Below the pieces are notes generated by a model. The model did no database searches, had not been told where the DNA came from, and saw only the letters and a program-made list of their open reading frames with translations. The position numbers and the translations under genes were made by a program. From an uncultured Clostridia bacterium (GTDB lineage Bacteria; Bacillota; Clostridia; UBA1381), in assembly GCA_934486735.1 (NCBI GenBank), contig CAKSQL010000005.1, positions 1 through 64,000 on the forward strand: a DNA stretch of 64,000 bases, written 5' to 3'. Shown here one piece after another: positions 1 to 7,764 of the stretch (position 1 is its first letter; each line of letters opens with the position of its first letter).

Positions 1-203
1 AGCAAGCAGATTGCCGGTATGAGAAACGCAGACGTACGTTGGTACTTCAAGTTTCGAACTGCCGGTGCGATTCGCAGATTTTTTTTCGTGCTCTGTAAAT
101 TCGCAAAAAAAGCAAGCAGATTGCCGGTATGAGAAACGCAGACGTACGTTGGTACTTCAAGTTTCGAACTGCCGGTGAGATGCGCAGATTTTTTTGTGAA
201 TTT
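1..203. repeat. Tandem hairpin repeat after dnaB (two units)
   Basis: Two nearly identical units offset by 110 bp (core from about 1 and again from 111) share the stretch running from AGCAAGCAGATTGCCGG through GTACGTTGGTACTTCAAG to the CCGGTGAGA region. The second unit is complete and bounded by inverted ends, AAATTCGCAAAAAAA at 98-112 and TTTTTTTGTGAATTT at 189-203. Internal arms GCCGG/CCGG and GAAAC/GTTTC can form a stem. On the minus strand the element starts at the stop codon of dnaB, so it occupies the 3' untranslated region. The same core with other outer ends occurs at 16.4 and 21.1 kb. The first unit is cut by the window edge. Confidence 0.8.
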
Positions 204-1552
204 TAGTTGGGCTCTTCGGCGGTGTAATCTATATTTACGAATTTCGTGTATCGTCCCTGCCATCCTAATTTAAACATGCCGGTTTCGCCGCTTCGCTGCT
301 TGGCGATGATACATTCGGCAACGTTTTTGTCCTCGCTGTCCTTGTTGTAGTACTCGTCGCGGTAGAGGAACATAACCATGTCGGCGTCCTGCTCTATTGC
401 TCCGGATTCTCGGAGGTCGGAGAGCATGGGACGCTTGTCGCTCCTCGATTCGCAGGTTCTGGCGAGCTGAGAGAGCGCGATTACCGGAATGTCAAGTTCC
501 TTGGCAAGCACCTTGAGCGAACGTGAAATTTCGGAAATTTCCTGCTGACGGTTGTCGGTTCGGCTTGAGCCTTGCATAAGCTGAAGATAGTCTATCACTA
601 CGAGACCAAGGTTTTTTGCTTGCTTTAACCGCCTGCATTTTGCGCGGATTTCCGATACTGTGATTGAGGCTGTATCGTCGATGTATATGGGGGAAACCGC
701 CACTTTGTCCAGGACCGAGTTTAGCTGCTGCCAGTCGTCGCCGGTGAAATTTCCCATTCTGACCTTGCTTGAATCGACAAGCGCCTGGCTGCACAAAATT
801 CTGTTGACAATCATGCTTTTTGACATTTCCAGATTGAATATCGCCACCGGGACATTGTTGTTTATTGCCGCACTTTCGGCAATATTGACCGCGAAACTCG
901 ATTTTCCCATACCGGGACGCCCTGCAATAATAATCAGTTCGCCTCCATGCAAGCCGCCTGTGCGGCGGTTAAGCTCGTCAAAGCCGGTCGGCACACCGGT
1001 CAGCTTATCGCGGTTGAGCGCGTTTTTGACCATGTCCTGGTACGCCGTCAGAAGAATATCCTGTATCTGCACGATGTCATTCTGCTCTTTGGTGGAGGAG
1101 ACATCGAATATAAGCTGTTCCGACTGTTCCAGGATGCGCTCCAGGGTATCGCTCTCGGTGTACGCAAGCTCGGATATCGTGCGTGATGACGATATCAAGC
1201 GTCTTAAAATCGATTTTTCTCTTATTATTTTTGAATAGTAGACAACATTTCCCGTTGTCGGGACCGATGATGCAACCGCGGCAAGATAGCTCACGCCGCC
1301 GACAGCGTCAAGGCGGTCGCCCTGGTTGAGTCTGTCCGATACGGTGACAATATCCACCGGTATATTCTCGTTGAACAGTTCCATTATGACAGAATATATC
1401 TCACGATTCTGTTCAAAGTAAAAATCCGACGGACGGACAATTTCCGCCGATGCGGCAACACTCGCCGGGTCGGTGAGCGCACTTCCGATAACGGATTGCT
1501 CCGCCTCCTGATTGTGCGGCAGCTCCCTATCCATATAATTTACCTGCGCCAT
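203..1552 (-). CDS. dnaB: Replicative DNA helicase DnaB
   Basis: Ring-shaped helicase that unwinds DNA ahead of the replication fork and recruits primase. The 449 residues match the usual family length. An N-terminal DnaB domain (about 10-115) precedes the RecA-like core with Walker A GRPGMGKSS at 211-219, the catalytic glutamate in FNLEMSK (about 242) and Walker B VVIDYLQL near 320-327. The ATG is preceded by AAAGGATTGAGATAAA. It follows rplI by 14 bp on the same strand, the usual gdpP-rplI-dnaB order of Firmicutes, and is probably co-transcribed with both. No intein or truncation is visible. The stop codon abuts the hairpin repeat at the start of the window. Confidence 0.97.
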   Translation of the reverse strand: MAQVNYMDRELPHNQEAEQSVIGSALTDPASVAASAEIVRPSDFYFEQNREIYSVIMELFNENIPVDIVTVSDRLNQGDRLDAVGGVSYLAAVASSVPTTGNVVYYSKIIREKSILRRLISSSRTISELAYTESDTLERILEQSEQLIFDVSSTKEQNDIVQIQDILLTAYQDMVKNALNRDKLTGVPTGFDELNRRTGGLHGGELIIIAGRPGMGKSSFAVNIAESAAINNNVPVAIFNLEMSKSMIVNRILCSQALVDSSKVRMGNFTGDDWQQLNSVLDKVAVSPIYIDDTASITVSEIRAKCRRLKQAKNLGLVVIDYLQLMQGSSRTDNRQQEISEISRSLKVLAKELDIPVIALSQLARTCESRSDKRPMLSDLRESGAIEQDADMVMFLYRDEYYNKDSEDKNVAECIIAKQRSGETGMFKLGWQGRYTKFVNIDYTAEEPN

Positions 1553-1566
1553 TTTATCTCAATCCT

Positions 1567-2013
1567 TTATATACTCTCAACCGAAACTTTGAGTTTGCCC
1601 ACAACGCCTGTGTGAATCTTCACATCGACAACGGTCACACCCAGAGTCTTAATTCCGTCCGGAAGCTGGAATTTCTTTTTATCAAGCTTGATATGATGCT
1701 GAGAGGTGAGCGCCTCTGCGACATCTTTTGAAGTGACTGATCCGAACAGCTTTCCGTTTTCGCCTGCCTTTGCCTTTAAGGTCACAGTGATATCCTTCAT
1801 TTTTCCGGCAATCTCCTGTGCCTCCTCAAGCTCTTTTTTCTTTCTGTACTCAGCCGATTCCTGTTGTCCGTGCATAACATTTATATTTTCCTTTGTAGCT
1901 TCCTTTGCGAGCTTTTTGGGCAGAAGAAAGTTTCTTGCATAGCCGTCCGAAACCTCGACCAGCTGCCCCTTTTTGCCCTGTCCTTTAACATCTTGATTTA
2001 AAATAACCTTCAT
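1567..2013 (-). CDS. rplI: 50S ribosomal protein L9
   Basis: Structural protein of the large ribosomal subunit that binds 23S rRNA. The 148 residues are the standard length. The N-terminal lobe has the conserved opening MKVILNQDVKGQGKKGQ and the GYARNFLLPKKLA signature (about 24-36). A lysine- and glutamate-rich central helix (about 45-75) links it to a C-terminal lobe containing GKLFGSVTSKDVAEAL. It lies 16 bp downstream of gdpP and 14 bp upstream of dnaB on the same strand, so a single transcript is likely. Nothing is unusual in it. Confidence 0.97.
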   Translation of the reverse strand: MKVILNQDVKGQGKKGQLVEVSDGYARNFLLPKKLAKEATKENINVMHGQQESAEYRKKKELEEAQEIAGKMKDITVTLKAKAGENGKLFGSVTSKDVAEALTSQHHIKLDKKKFQLPDGIKTLGVTVVDVKIHTGVVGKLKVSVESI

Positions 2014-2029
2014 TATATATCATCCTTTC

Positions 2030-4033
2030 TTATTTTTCTTCCAAATATTTATCAATCGCATGCCGCAGAAGCTCTGCCGCATCGTCTATTCCCGTACCTT
2101 TTAGCTGTGCACCGGCAACGGTCATATGTCCGCCGCCGCCGAGCTTTTCCATTATCAGCTGCACATTCACTTCGCCGAGCGAACGCGCGCTGATTGCCGC
2201 ATCCCCGTCATAGGGATAGAGCACAAATGCCGCCTTTGTCCCGGCGATATTGAGCATATCATCCGCCGCCTGTGACGCGATAACGCGCAGATTCGGCAAA
2301 TTATCGCGTGCGCGTGCAATCGCCGTATTTCCGTTGTACAGCTGAGTTGTTTTCACTATATCAAGCTTATGCATATACTCGTCTTTATCGATATTGAACA
2401 TCCGCTTAACCCTCGCGGTATCGAGTCCGTAGCGTTTCAGATAGGACGCCGCCTCAAAGGTTCTCACGCCTGTTTTGGTGAGGAAATTCTTTGTGTCCAT
2501 AAGGATTCCTATATAAAGCGCCATAGCCTCAAACGATGTCATCGAGCGGCTGTTATCGATATATTGCATAATCTCGGTCGCCATTTCGCATGTCGATGAC
2601 GCGTAAGGCTCATGATAGGTCAGCGAACTGTTTTCGATAAACTCTGTGCTGCGGCGGTGATGGTCTATCAAAACCACCTTGTTTGCGCGCTTTAAAAGCT
2701 CCGGGCAAGGCAGCATTGACGGACGGTGCGTATCGAGAATCACAAGCAGCGTATCGGGCGTCAGAATTTCCATTGCCGTTGAATTATTTATCAGCATGCC
2801 GTCGTATTCCGGATTCTTTTTTACATCCTCCGCAAGCGGCGCAATCGCCGGCGAATTGTCGAATATGATATACGGCTTTTTACCCCGGGCGCGAACCGCT
2901 CTCTGCAGTCCGACAGCCGAGCCGAAGCTGTCATAGTCGGAATTTGCATGTCCCATGAAAATGACCTTATCCGCATGCGTGATAAAATCCCTCAGAGCCA
3001 CCGCAAATGCACGTGTTTTGACTCTTGTGCTCTTTTCGTAGTCCTTTGAATTTCCGCCGTAGAAGCTGTACTGCGTGCTGTCTTTAACAGCCGCCTGGTC
3101 GCCGCCCCTGCCGAGCGCCATATCGATTGCCGCTCTGGCATAACCTTCGTTTTCCAGGAGATGTCCGCCCGTTCCCACGCCTATGCTGACGGTAATCGGG
3201 GTCTTTATCTCCTCACCTATCGCTCTGACCTTTTCGAGCAAATCAAACTTTGTTTTGATATAATCTTTAAGGCAGCAATGCTCGAAAAATACGATATATC
3301 TGTCGCGCTCGGTCTTTTTCATCACACCCTTGCTTTGGGCAACCCACGCGCTTACGCACCGCGAAATCGCCGAAACGGTGTTCTGGTATATGTCGTCGTC
3401 CATTTTTTGAAATATATCATCGTAATTATCGATATTGATAATTGCAACATCGGTTTTTTCGTTTTCATACTTGATTTTGAGTTTCTCGGTCTCGGTTTTG
3501 TCAAGGAAGTACAAAAGTACCGAGTAAATCGGCTGTCCCTTTTCGTCGACGGCGTTTTTGCTCATTATGATATTTCCGAACACTTCATAGCTGTGCTCTT
3601 TATACGCCGCCGTCATATTTATACTGTCCGAGGCTTTCAGAATTTCCGACCACTTCAGGTCGGGCATAATACTCGAGAGAGTGACCTCGTACAAATCGCT
3701 GTTATCGAACATCTCGGCAAAGAGGTCGTTGTACCACATAATTCTGCCATCGATTCTCAAAATAACGGTTGCGAGCGGAAAACGGCTAATCGCGTCGTTT
3801 GCCATTGTGCCGTTCTGGGTCGTTACAAGCTTGATATATTCCTCCAAATCCTTGGCGTGCCGCTTTTTTATGACCACAAAATATATTGCCAGCGCAATTC
3901 CGGCAAGAACCTCCGATGAGGCAAGGATTATATTGTCATGCCTTATATAATTCACCGCACCTGCCGCCCAAAAGATAAGTATACTCAGCATTATACCGGT
4001 CGTAAAGGGCTGCTGTTTCACATTCTTTTTCAT
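2030..4033 (-). CDS. gdpP: Cyclic-di-AMP phosphodiesterase GdpP
   Basis: Membrane-bound DHH-DHHA1 phosphodiesterase that hydrolyses c-di-AMP, linking this second messenger to wall and osmotic homeostasis. The 667 residues show two N-terminal membrane segments (about 12-30 and 36-55), a PAS-like region (about 80-175), a GGDEF fold that has lost its signature (about 190-300) and the catalytic DHH domain. Metal ligands are visible in GHANSDYDS (H362, D366, D368), VILDTH (D434) and DHH (457-459). The C-terminal DHHA1 region contains GGGGH. This architecture is that of GdpP/YybT. The promoter at 4078-4106 lies directly upstream, making this the first gene of the operon with rplI and dnaB. Confidence 0.95.
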   Translation of the reverse strand: MKKNVKQQPFTTGIMLSILIFWAAGAVNYIRHDNIILASSEVLAGIALAIYFVVIKKRHAKDLEEYIKLVTTQNGTMANDAISRFPLATVILRIDGRIMWYNDLFAEMFDNSDLYEVTLSSIMPDLKWSEILKASDSINMTAAYKEHSYEVFGNIIMSKNAVDEKGQPIYSVLLYFLDKTETEKLKIKYENEKTDVAIINIDNYDDIFQKMDDDIYQNTVSAISRCVSAWVAQSKGVMKKTERDRYIVFFEHCCLKDYIKTKFDLLEKVRAIGEEIKTPITVSIGVGTGGHLLENEGYARAAIDMALGRGGDQAAVKDSTQYSFYGGNSKDYEKSTRVKTRAFAVALRDFITHADKVIFMGHANSDYDSFGSAVGLQRAVRARGKKPYIIFDNSPAIAPLAEDVKKNPEYDGMLINNSTAMEILTPDTLLVILDTHRPSMLPCPELLKRANKVVLIDHHRRSTEFIENSSLTYHEPYASSTCEMATEIMQYIDNSRSMTSFEAMALYIGILMDTKNFLTKTGVRTFEAASYLKRYGLDTARVKRMFNIDKDEYMHKLDIVKTTQLYNGNTAIARARDNLPNLRVIASQAADDMLNIAGTKAAFVLYPYDGDAAISARSLGEVNVQLIMEKLGGGGHMTVAGAQLKGTGIDDAAELLRHAIDKYLEEK

Positions 4034-4077
4034 TTGTCAAAGCATATCCTTTCGGAAATTTTTCTCTTGATTATTTT

Positions 4078-4106
4078 ATTTTATCATAATTTCAACGATT
4101 AGTCAA
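4078..4106 (-). promoter_or_regulatory. Sigma-A promoter of gdpP-rplI-dnaB
   Basis: Minus-strand -35 TTGACT (4101-4106) and -10 TAAAAT (4078-4083) are separated by exactly 17 bp. They lie about 45 bp before the gdpP start, in an AT-rich gap shared with the divergent gene at 4231. Confidence 0.65.
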
Positions 4107-4168
4107 TAACAAGACGCAAAAATTTGTTTTTAGCGGGGGGATATCTCAAAATCGAGTCACAAAATAAT

Positions 4169-4197
4169 TTGACATTTTTTTAAATACATGATATAAT
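4169..4197 (+). promoter_or_regulatory. Consensus sigma-A promoter of the UxuA-like gene
   Basis: A perfect -35 TTGACA (4169-4174), a 17-bp spacer and a perfect -10 TATAAT (4192-4197) lie 34 bp before the start codon at 4231, which has its own GGAG ribosome binding site. No operator palindrome is obvious. Confidence 0.85.
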
Positions 4198-4230
4198 TAA
4201 TGACAGCAAGTAAAGAACGGAGAATATAAT

Positions 4231-5175
4231 ATGATACTGACCGATTATTTTACAAGCGAACCGAACATATGCCGCGATTACGCGCTCCAGTGCGGCGTAA
4301 CGCATGGCGTCATCCGTCTGCCCGAAACCGGCGGATTTGACATTACCGATCCGGCGCACTGGCAGAGCGTGTACAAAAGCTTTACCGCCTCCGGCATCAC
4401 GCCGCTTATTATCGAGCCTATGCCCAATGTGCTCCACGACCATATAAAGGCGGGCGACGCTTTGAGAGATGCCTCGATAGAAAAGGTAATTAAAATGTTT
4501 CCGATAATGGAATCGCTCAATATTCGCACGATATGCTTTAATTTTATGGCGCACATCGGCTGGCTCAGAACCTCGAAAAAAATAGCGGAGCGCGGCGGCG
4601 CATTTGTCACCGGCTTTGACATAAACGATTTCGTCCCGACCGGGGCAAGTATTTCGGAGGAGGAGCTTTGGGACAACTATACCTATTTTATAAAGGCTGT
4701 CATTCCGCATGCGGAAAAACATGGAATTGTACTTGCGCTGCACCCGGACGATCCCCCTCTTGCAAGGCTCGGGAATGTTTCACGAATAATGATAAGCGCG
4801 GACAACATCGAAAAAGCTGTCAATATTGCCGACTCGCCGTCGCTCGGAATCACCATGTGCCAGGCGACCTATGCCATGATGGGCGAGGACCTTTTTGAGG
4901 TGATTCCGCGCTTTGCCGATAAAATCAAGTTTATTCACTTCCGCAACGCGAAAGGCACAAAGGAGCATTTCCGCGAAACCTTTCACGACAACGGGCAGCT
5001 TGATATGGCAGAGCTTATACGGCTCTACAAGGCAAATAACATCGATGTGCCGATAAGGGTTGACCACGTTCCGACAATGGCAGGCGAGGATGTCAAAAAC
5101 GCAGGCTACGACGCGCTCGGCAGGCTTTTCGCGATAGGATATCTCAAAGGACTTCTCGACGCAATCGACAGATAA
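4231..5175 (+). CDS. Mannonate dehydratase-family protein (short UxuA-like)
   Basis: TIM-barrel protein related to UxuA, which dehydrates D-mannonate to 2-keto-3-deoxygluconate in hexuronate breakdown. Family hallmarks are LALHPDDPP (about 169-177), the substrate and metal region KFIHFRNAKG (about 233-242), FHDNGQLDMAEL and the C-terminal GRLFAIGYLKGLL. It has 314 residues against roughly 350-390 for classical UxuA, with an abbreviated mid-section, so it may be a specialised branch with another sugar-acid substrate. It is transcribed alone from a consensus promoter and ends at a bidirectional terminator. No uxaC, uxaB or kdgK is nearby. The family assignment is firm and the exact substrate is inferred. 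Confidence 0.8.
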   Translation: MILTDYFTSEPNICRDYALQCGVTHGVIRLPETGGFDITDPAHWQSVYKSFTASGITPLIIEPMPNVLHDHIKAGDALRDASIEKVIKMFPIMESLNIRTICFNFMAHIGWLRTSKKIAERGGAFVTGFDINDFVPTGASISEEELWDNYTYFIKAVIPHAEKHGIVLALHPDDPPLARLGNVSRIMISADNIEKAVNIADSPSLGITMCQATYAMMGEDLFEVIPRFADKIKFIHFRNAKGTKEHFRETFHDNGQLDMAELIRLYKANNIDVPIRVDHVPTMAGEDVKNAGYDALGRLFAIGYLKGLLDAIDR

Positions 5176-5222
5176 TCAAATACCGCTTTTAAGCTCAAAT
5201 CGCCCTCGGATACAAAAAAAAT

Positions 5223-5258
5223 CAAGCTCCGCCGTTCACTATGAACTACGGAGCTTTT
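5223..5258. terminator. Bidirectional intrinsic terminator
   Basis: AAGCTCCG and CGGAGCTT form the outer stem and GTTCA/TGAAC the inner stem, with an A-tract before and a T-tract after. It lies between the convergent UxuA-like gene (ends 5175) and amidase gene (ends 5265) and suits both. Confidence 0.8.
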
Positions 5259-5264
5259 AAAAAG

Positions 5265-6245
5265 CTACATATTGAAATAATTGTCAATTCCGTTCGCGAT
5301 TCCGGCTGCCAATTTATCCTGGTATCCGTCGTCGCACAGCTTTCTGTCCTCGTCCGGATTGGACATGAATCCCATTTCGACAATCGTAACCGGAACCTTG
5401 CACCAGTTTATTCCGCTCATACTGTCAGTCTCGGAAACGCCCCTGTTTTTCGCACCGGTCTTTTCGCACAGGGCGTTAAGCACGCATTTTGACAGCTGCC
5501 TGCTTTTGTCATGCAATGCGCCGCAATATTTGTTATTTTGTGTCTGGCACATAGTCAGCGCCCCGGTAACGCTTGACGATTCCGCTCCGTTGCAATGAAT
5601 CCTCACAAAAGCATCCGCATTTGCCCGATTTGCCACCTCTGCCCTCTCGGCGTTGCTGATATTGACATTGTTCTCGTTCCGAACCATTATCACGTTATAT
5701 CCTCTGTCCGAAAGAAGTCTCTCGAGTTTTTTTGCAACCTGTAATGTCACTTTATATTCAGGAATTTTTGTAGCAACTCCCGTTGTCCCCGACGCGACTT
5801 TCGGCTTTTTTTCAGCCGCTCCGGGACCTATCGGCTCTTTTTCGTTATTCCCCCGTTCCTGGTGTCCCGCGTCGATGACCACAATGCGTCCGCCGCTCTT
5901 TTTGGCAGTATCGGACGGATTGCCGCTTTCCGGCTTTGTCGTCCTTTCAGGCTCTTTTTTCACCTCGTCCGCTTTGCTCTTCTCCGGCTTTTGAGTGCTT
6001 CGGCTTGCGTCCTCGCTTTTCTTAGGCTCGGGTGAATCGGTCGCTTCGCTTTCTATTTCGCGAATCAATTCCTTGGGCGATTTTTTCTCCGGCTGAGGAG
6101 TCACGGTCGCTTCGGCAGCTGCATTTTTTTCGGCGGCCTTGTTTGAAAAAGCCCCGTAGGACAAGCCGACACCGCCTGCAATTCCCAAAATAAATACCAA
6201 TATTAATATGTACAAATCGTATTTTTTGTTTCGTTTCTTTCTCAT
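5265..6245 (-). CDS. N-acetylmuramoyl-L-alanine amidase, membrane-anchored
   Basis: Zinc amidase (Amidase_3, LytC/AmiC/CwlD type) that cuts the bond between muramic acid and the stem peptide of peptidoglycan. Residues 8-33 form an uncleaved-looking signal anchor after a basic MRKKRNKK start. A charged, Pro/Lys/Glu-rich linker (about 36-115) would span the wall. The catalytic domain fills the remainder, with zinc ligands in VVIDAGHQ (H128), IPEYKV (E163) and RIHCNG (H217) and the catalytic glutamate in IVEMGF (E290). All key residues are present and the length is 326. Whether it acts in growth, cell separation or spore cortex formation cannot be told. Confidence 0.92.
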   Translation of the reverse strand: MRKKRNKKYDLYILILVFILGIAGGVGLSYGAFSNKAAEKNAAAEATVTPQPEKKSPKELIREIESEATDSPEPKKSEDASRSTQKPEKSKADEVKKEPERTTKPESGNPSDTAKKSGGRIVVIDAGHQERGNNEKEPIGPGAAEKKPKVASGTTGVATKIPEYKVTLQVAKKLERLLSDRGYNVIMVRNENNVNISNAERAEVANRANADAFVRIHCNGAESSSVTGALTMCQTQNNKYCGALHDKSRQLSKCVLNALCEKTGAKNRGVSETDSMSGINWCKVPVTIVEMGFMSNPDEDRKLCDDGYQDKLAAGIANGIDNYFNM

Positions 6246-6424
6246 TATACTTCCCTTTTCGCCGCGCTTTGTTAAATATTTAAAAGCTGCAAGCCGATTT
6301 CTTCATTGACACTTACTCTGCCCCGCGGCTTGTTAGTGCATAAAAATCATAAACGGATTGCCGTTTTCGGATGCGACGGCGTATATTCACGAGCCACACA
6401 AAAACAATGCGATATGCAATTTTC

Positions 6425-7165
6425 TCAGCCTTCCAGTCTCTTTAACAGCTTGACATTTTCCTTTTCACAGACGTTTAAATCCGATTCGCTGAAATACGGA
6501 TTTTTCACATACCAGTCCATCGAACCGAAGTAATTGATATATTTCGGCTTCTTAAATATGTATCCGTGACGGGCATATATTTCATTTCTTATCAATGCGA
6601 GCGTATCCGAATCCAGTCCGCTCAGCTCATACTCGGAGAGATATCGGCAGTCGCTGTCCGGGATTATGTACTGATTTGTCCCGTTGTACCGGTCATAGTA
6701 ATAGTCATCGCTGTAGATAATAATCGGTTTTTCGATGACTTTCACATTGTCATCCGAGGCGGTATCATTCGCCGATATGTCGGTACTGCCGAAATTATCA
6801 TTGATATATTGCTTTATATATGCCGCATTTTCCTCTTCCAGTGCACTCAAATCGGAATCCAAAAAAGACGGATTCGGCTTATACCAACCCTGTGATGTGA
6901 AATACCTTGAGAAATTGTTGTCGTCATATATCTTGCCATGACGGGCGTATATTTCCTCATAGGCATATTTCAGCTCCGTCTCGTTCAATTTCGACAAATC
7001 AACTTCTGTGATATTTTGCTTGTCGGAGGGCAGAAGATATTCGCTGTCCGTCTTGCTCACAACCTCCGAATTTGTTTGCGCATCCTTATTGAAATTCGGC
7101 AGAGAACATCCGCTCATGCACAATAATAAGGAAACTGCTATTACTTTTGTAAATATATGTTTCAT
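6425..7165 (-). CDS. YARHG-domain lipoprotein
   Basis: Secreted lipoprotein with two YARHG repeats, a small extracellular domain of unknown biochemical role found in Firmicutes surface proteins. I take the start at the ATG at 7165, giving MKHIFTKVIAVSLLLCMSGC. The lipobox LLCMSGC ends in the cysteine to be lipidated, and GGAG lies 6 bp upstream. Each repeat has the form EIYARHGxIY/F followed by YFxSxxWYxxNPxFxxSDL (near residues 67-110 and 195-240). A Ser/Asp-rich linker separates them. The gene is monocistronic. Its leader is a repeat element that carries its ribosome binding site and is interrupted by another element. Confidence 0.85.
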   Translation of the reverse strand: MKHIFTKVIAVSLLLCMSGCSLPNFNKDAQTNSEVVSKTDSEYLLPSDKQNITEVDLSKLNETELKYAYEEIYARHGKIYDDNNFSRYFTSQGWYKPNPSFLDSDLSALEEENAAYIKQYINDNFGSTDISANDTASDDNVKVIEKPIIIYSDDYYYDRYNGTNQYIIPDSDCRYLSEYELSGLDSDTLALIRNEIYARHGYIFKKPKYINYFGSMDWYVKNPYFSESDLNVCEKENVKLLKRLEG

Positions 7166-7660
7166 AATAATCTCCATTCCGCCGCCCTGTGTCGGCAACT
7201 AACAATTAAATCTCTTATCGACAGGGCAAGGAATGATAAAAGATTATTGGCATAAGAGATTCGAACAGCATACGGTTTAAAAAGGCAAATTTTTCGCAAT
7301 ATTGCGTTAAAATGCTCGTTAATAGAGTAACTATTAACTGCGCTTTTGCCTTTTCTTTCAAAAAATTTGCTCTTTTTCAACTCGAAAACCCAATGCGCCG
7401 AAAAATTTTTGATTGGTTGTTCTTGCAGGGTGAAGCAAGGCTGACGCCTTGCAAACCCCGAAAGGGCGAGCAAGCGAAAATTTAACAAGCATTGGGCGCA
7501 TGTGTTCGAGTCTCTTATGCCTATGCCCATGTGCGTTTCCGAGCGTAGTGAGGAAAATTTCGCACGGGCAATTAAATCGGCTAACGTGAAAGGGACTTTC
7601 ACGTTATATCTCCATTCCGCCGCCAATTGCAACACAAAAATACGCGGCATATTTTTTCAT
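7166..7660 (-). promoter_or_regulatory. Structured leader element (copy 1), interrupted by a nested element
   Basis: Read on the minus strand: GGCGGCGGAATGGAG (near 7623-7609), a GTG-started leader ORF whose first codons form the hairpin AACGTGAAAG/CTTTCACGTT, a stretch conserved with 9.1 kb, then the foreign 279-bp element (7246-7524). After that come a hairpin TTTTATC/GATAAGAG, whose loop ATTCCTTGCCCTGTC is complementary to the downstream GACACAGGGC-GGC-GGAAT, and finally GGAG before the lipoprotein start. Pairing of the loop would sequester the ribosome binding region. Copy 2 (9049-9227) has the same layout with compensatory bases. A riboswitch-like or mobile-leader role is inferred. No other gene is seen in this gap. 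Confidence 0.55.
7246..7524. mobile_element. Nested MITE-like element, 279 bp
   Basis: The outer ends ATTGGCATAAGAGATTCGAACA (from 7246) and TGTTCGAGTCTCTTATGCCTAT (to 7524) are inverted repeats matching at about 21 of 25 positions. The interior has no plausible gene. The insertion is demonstrable because the sequence at 9.1 kb is continuous across the equivalent point (GAGATT joined to GCCCATGTGCG). Inside are GCGTTAAAATGCTCG and AAGGCTGACGCCTT, which also occur in the 49.5-kb element. Confidence 0.75.
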
Positions 7661-7700
7661 TTCTTCATATTTATTATAGCACCGCCGCACATATTTGTCA

Positions 7701-7744
7701 ATATTTTCGCTGTATTTTCGATATATTTTCGCTGTATTTTCGAT
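7701..7744. repeat. 22-bp tandem duplication
   Basis: The unit ATATTTTCGCTGTATTTTCGAT is present twice in direct succession, followed by a partial third copy (ATATTTGCG). It lies in the AT-rich gap just after the 3' end of the dipeptidase gene (7765). No function is evident. Confidence 0.85.
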
Positions 7745-7764
7745 ATATTTGCGACTTTTTAATA

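Noticed and set aside
1..203. Possible CRISPR array from the direct repeats
   Set aside because: Only two units with no variable spacers of constant length; the units carry inverted ends and recur with other ends elsewhere.
3161..3919. Plus-strand ORF of 252 codons within gdpP
   Set aside because: Lies entirely opposite gdpP, whose domains are clear. It has no ribosome binding site and its product shows no recognisable domain; a shadow ORF.
6246..6424. Possible small gene or regulatory RNA between amidase and lipoprotein genes
   Set aside because: Only short palindromes (CAAGCCG/CGGCTTG, AAACGG/CCGTTT) are seen. The latter may be a weak terminator, but nothing more is supported.
7246..7275. 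tRNA-like stretch containing TTCGAACA
   Set aside because: The TTCGAA string is part of the terminal inverted repeat of the nested element; no acceptor or anticodon stems can be drawn.
7162..7650. Minus-strand ORF of 162 codons across the repeat region
   Set aside because: It runs through the leader element and nested miniature element, whose ends and empty-site comparison explain the sequence; no protein family is recognised.
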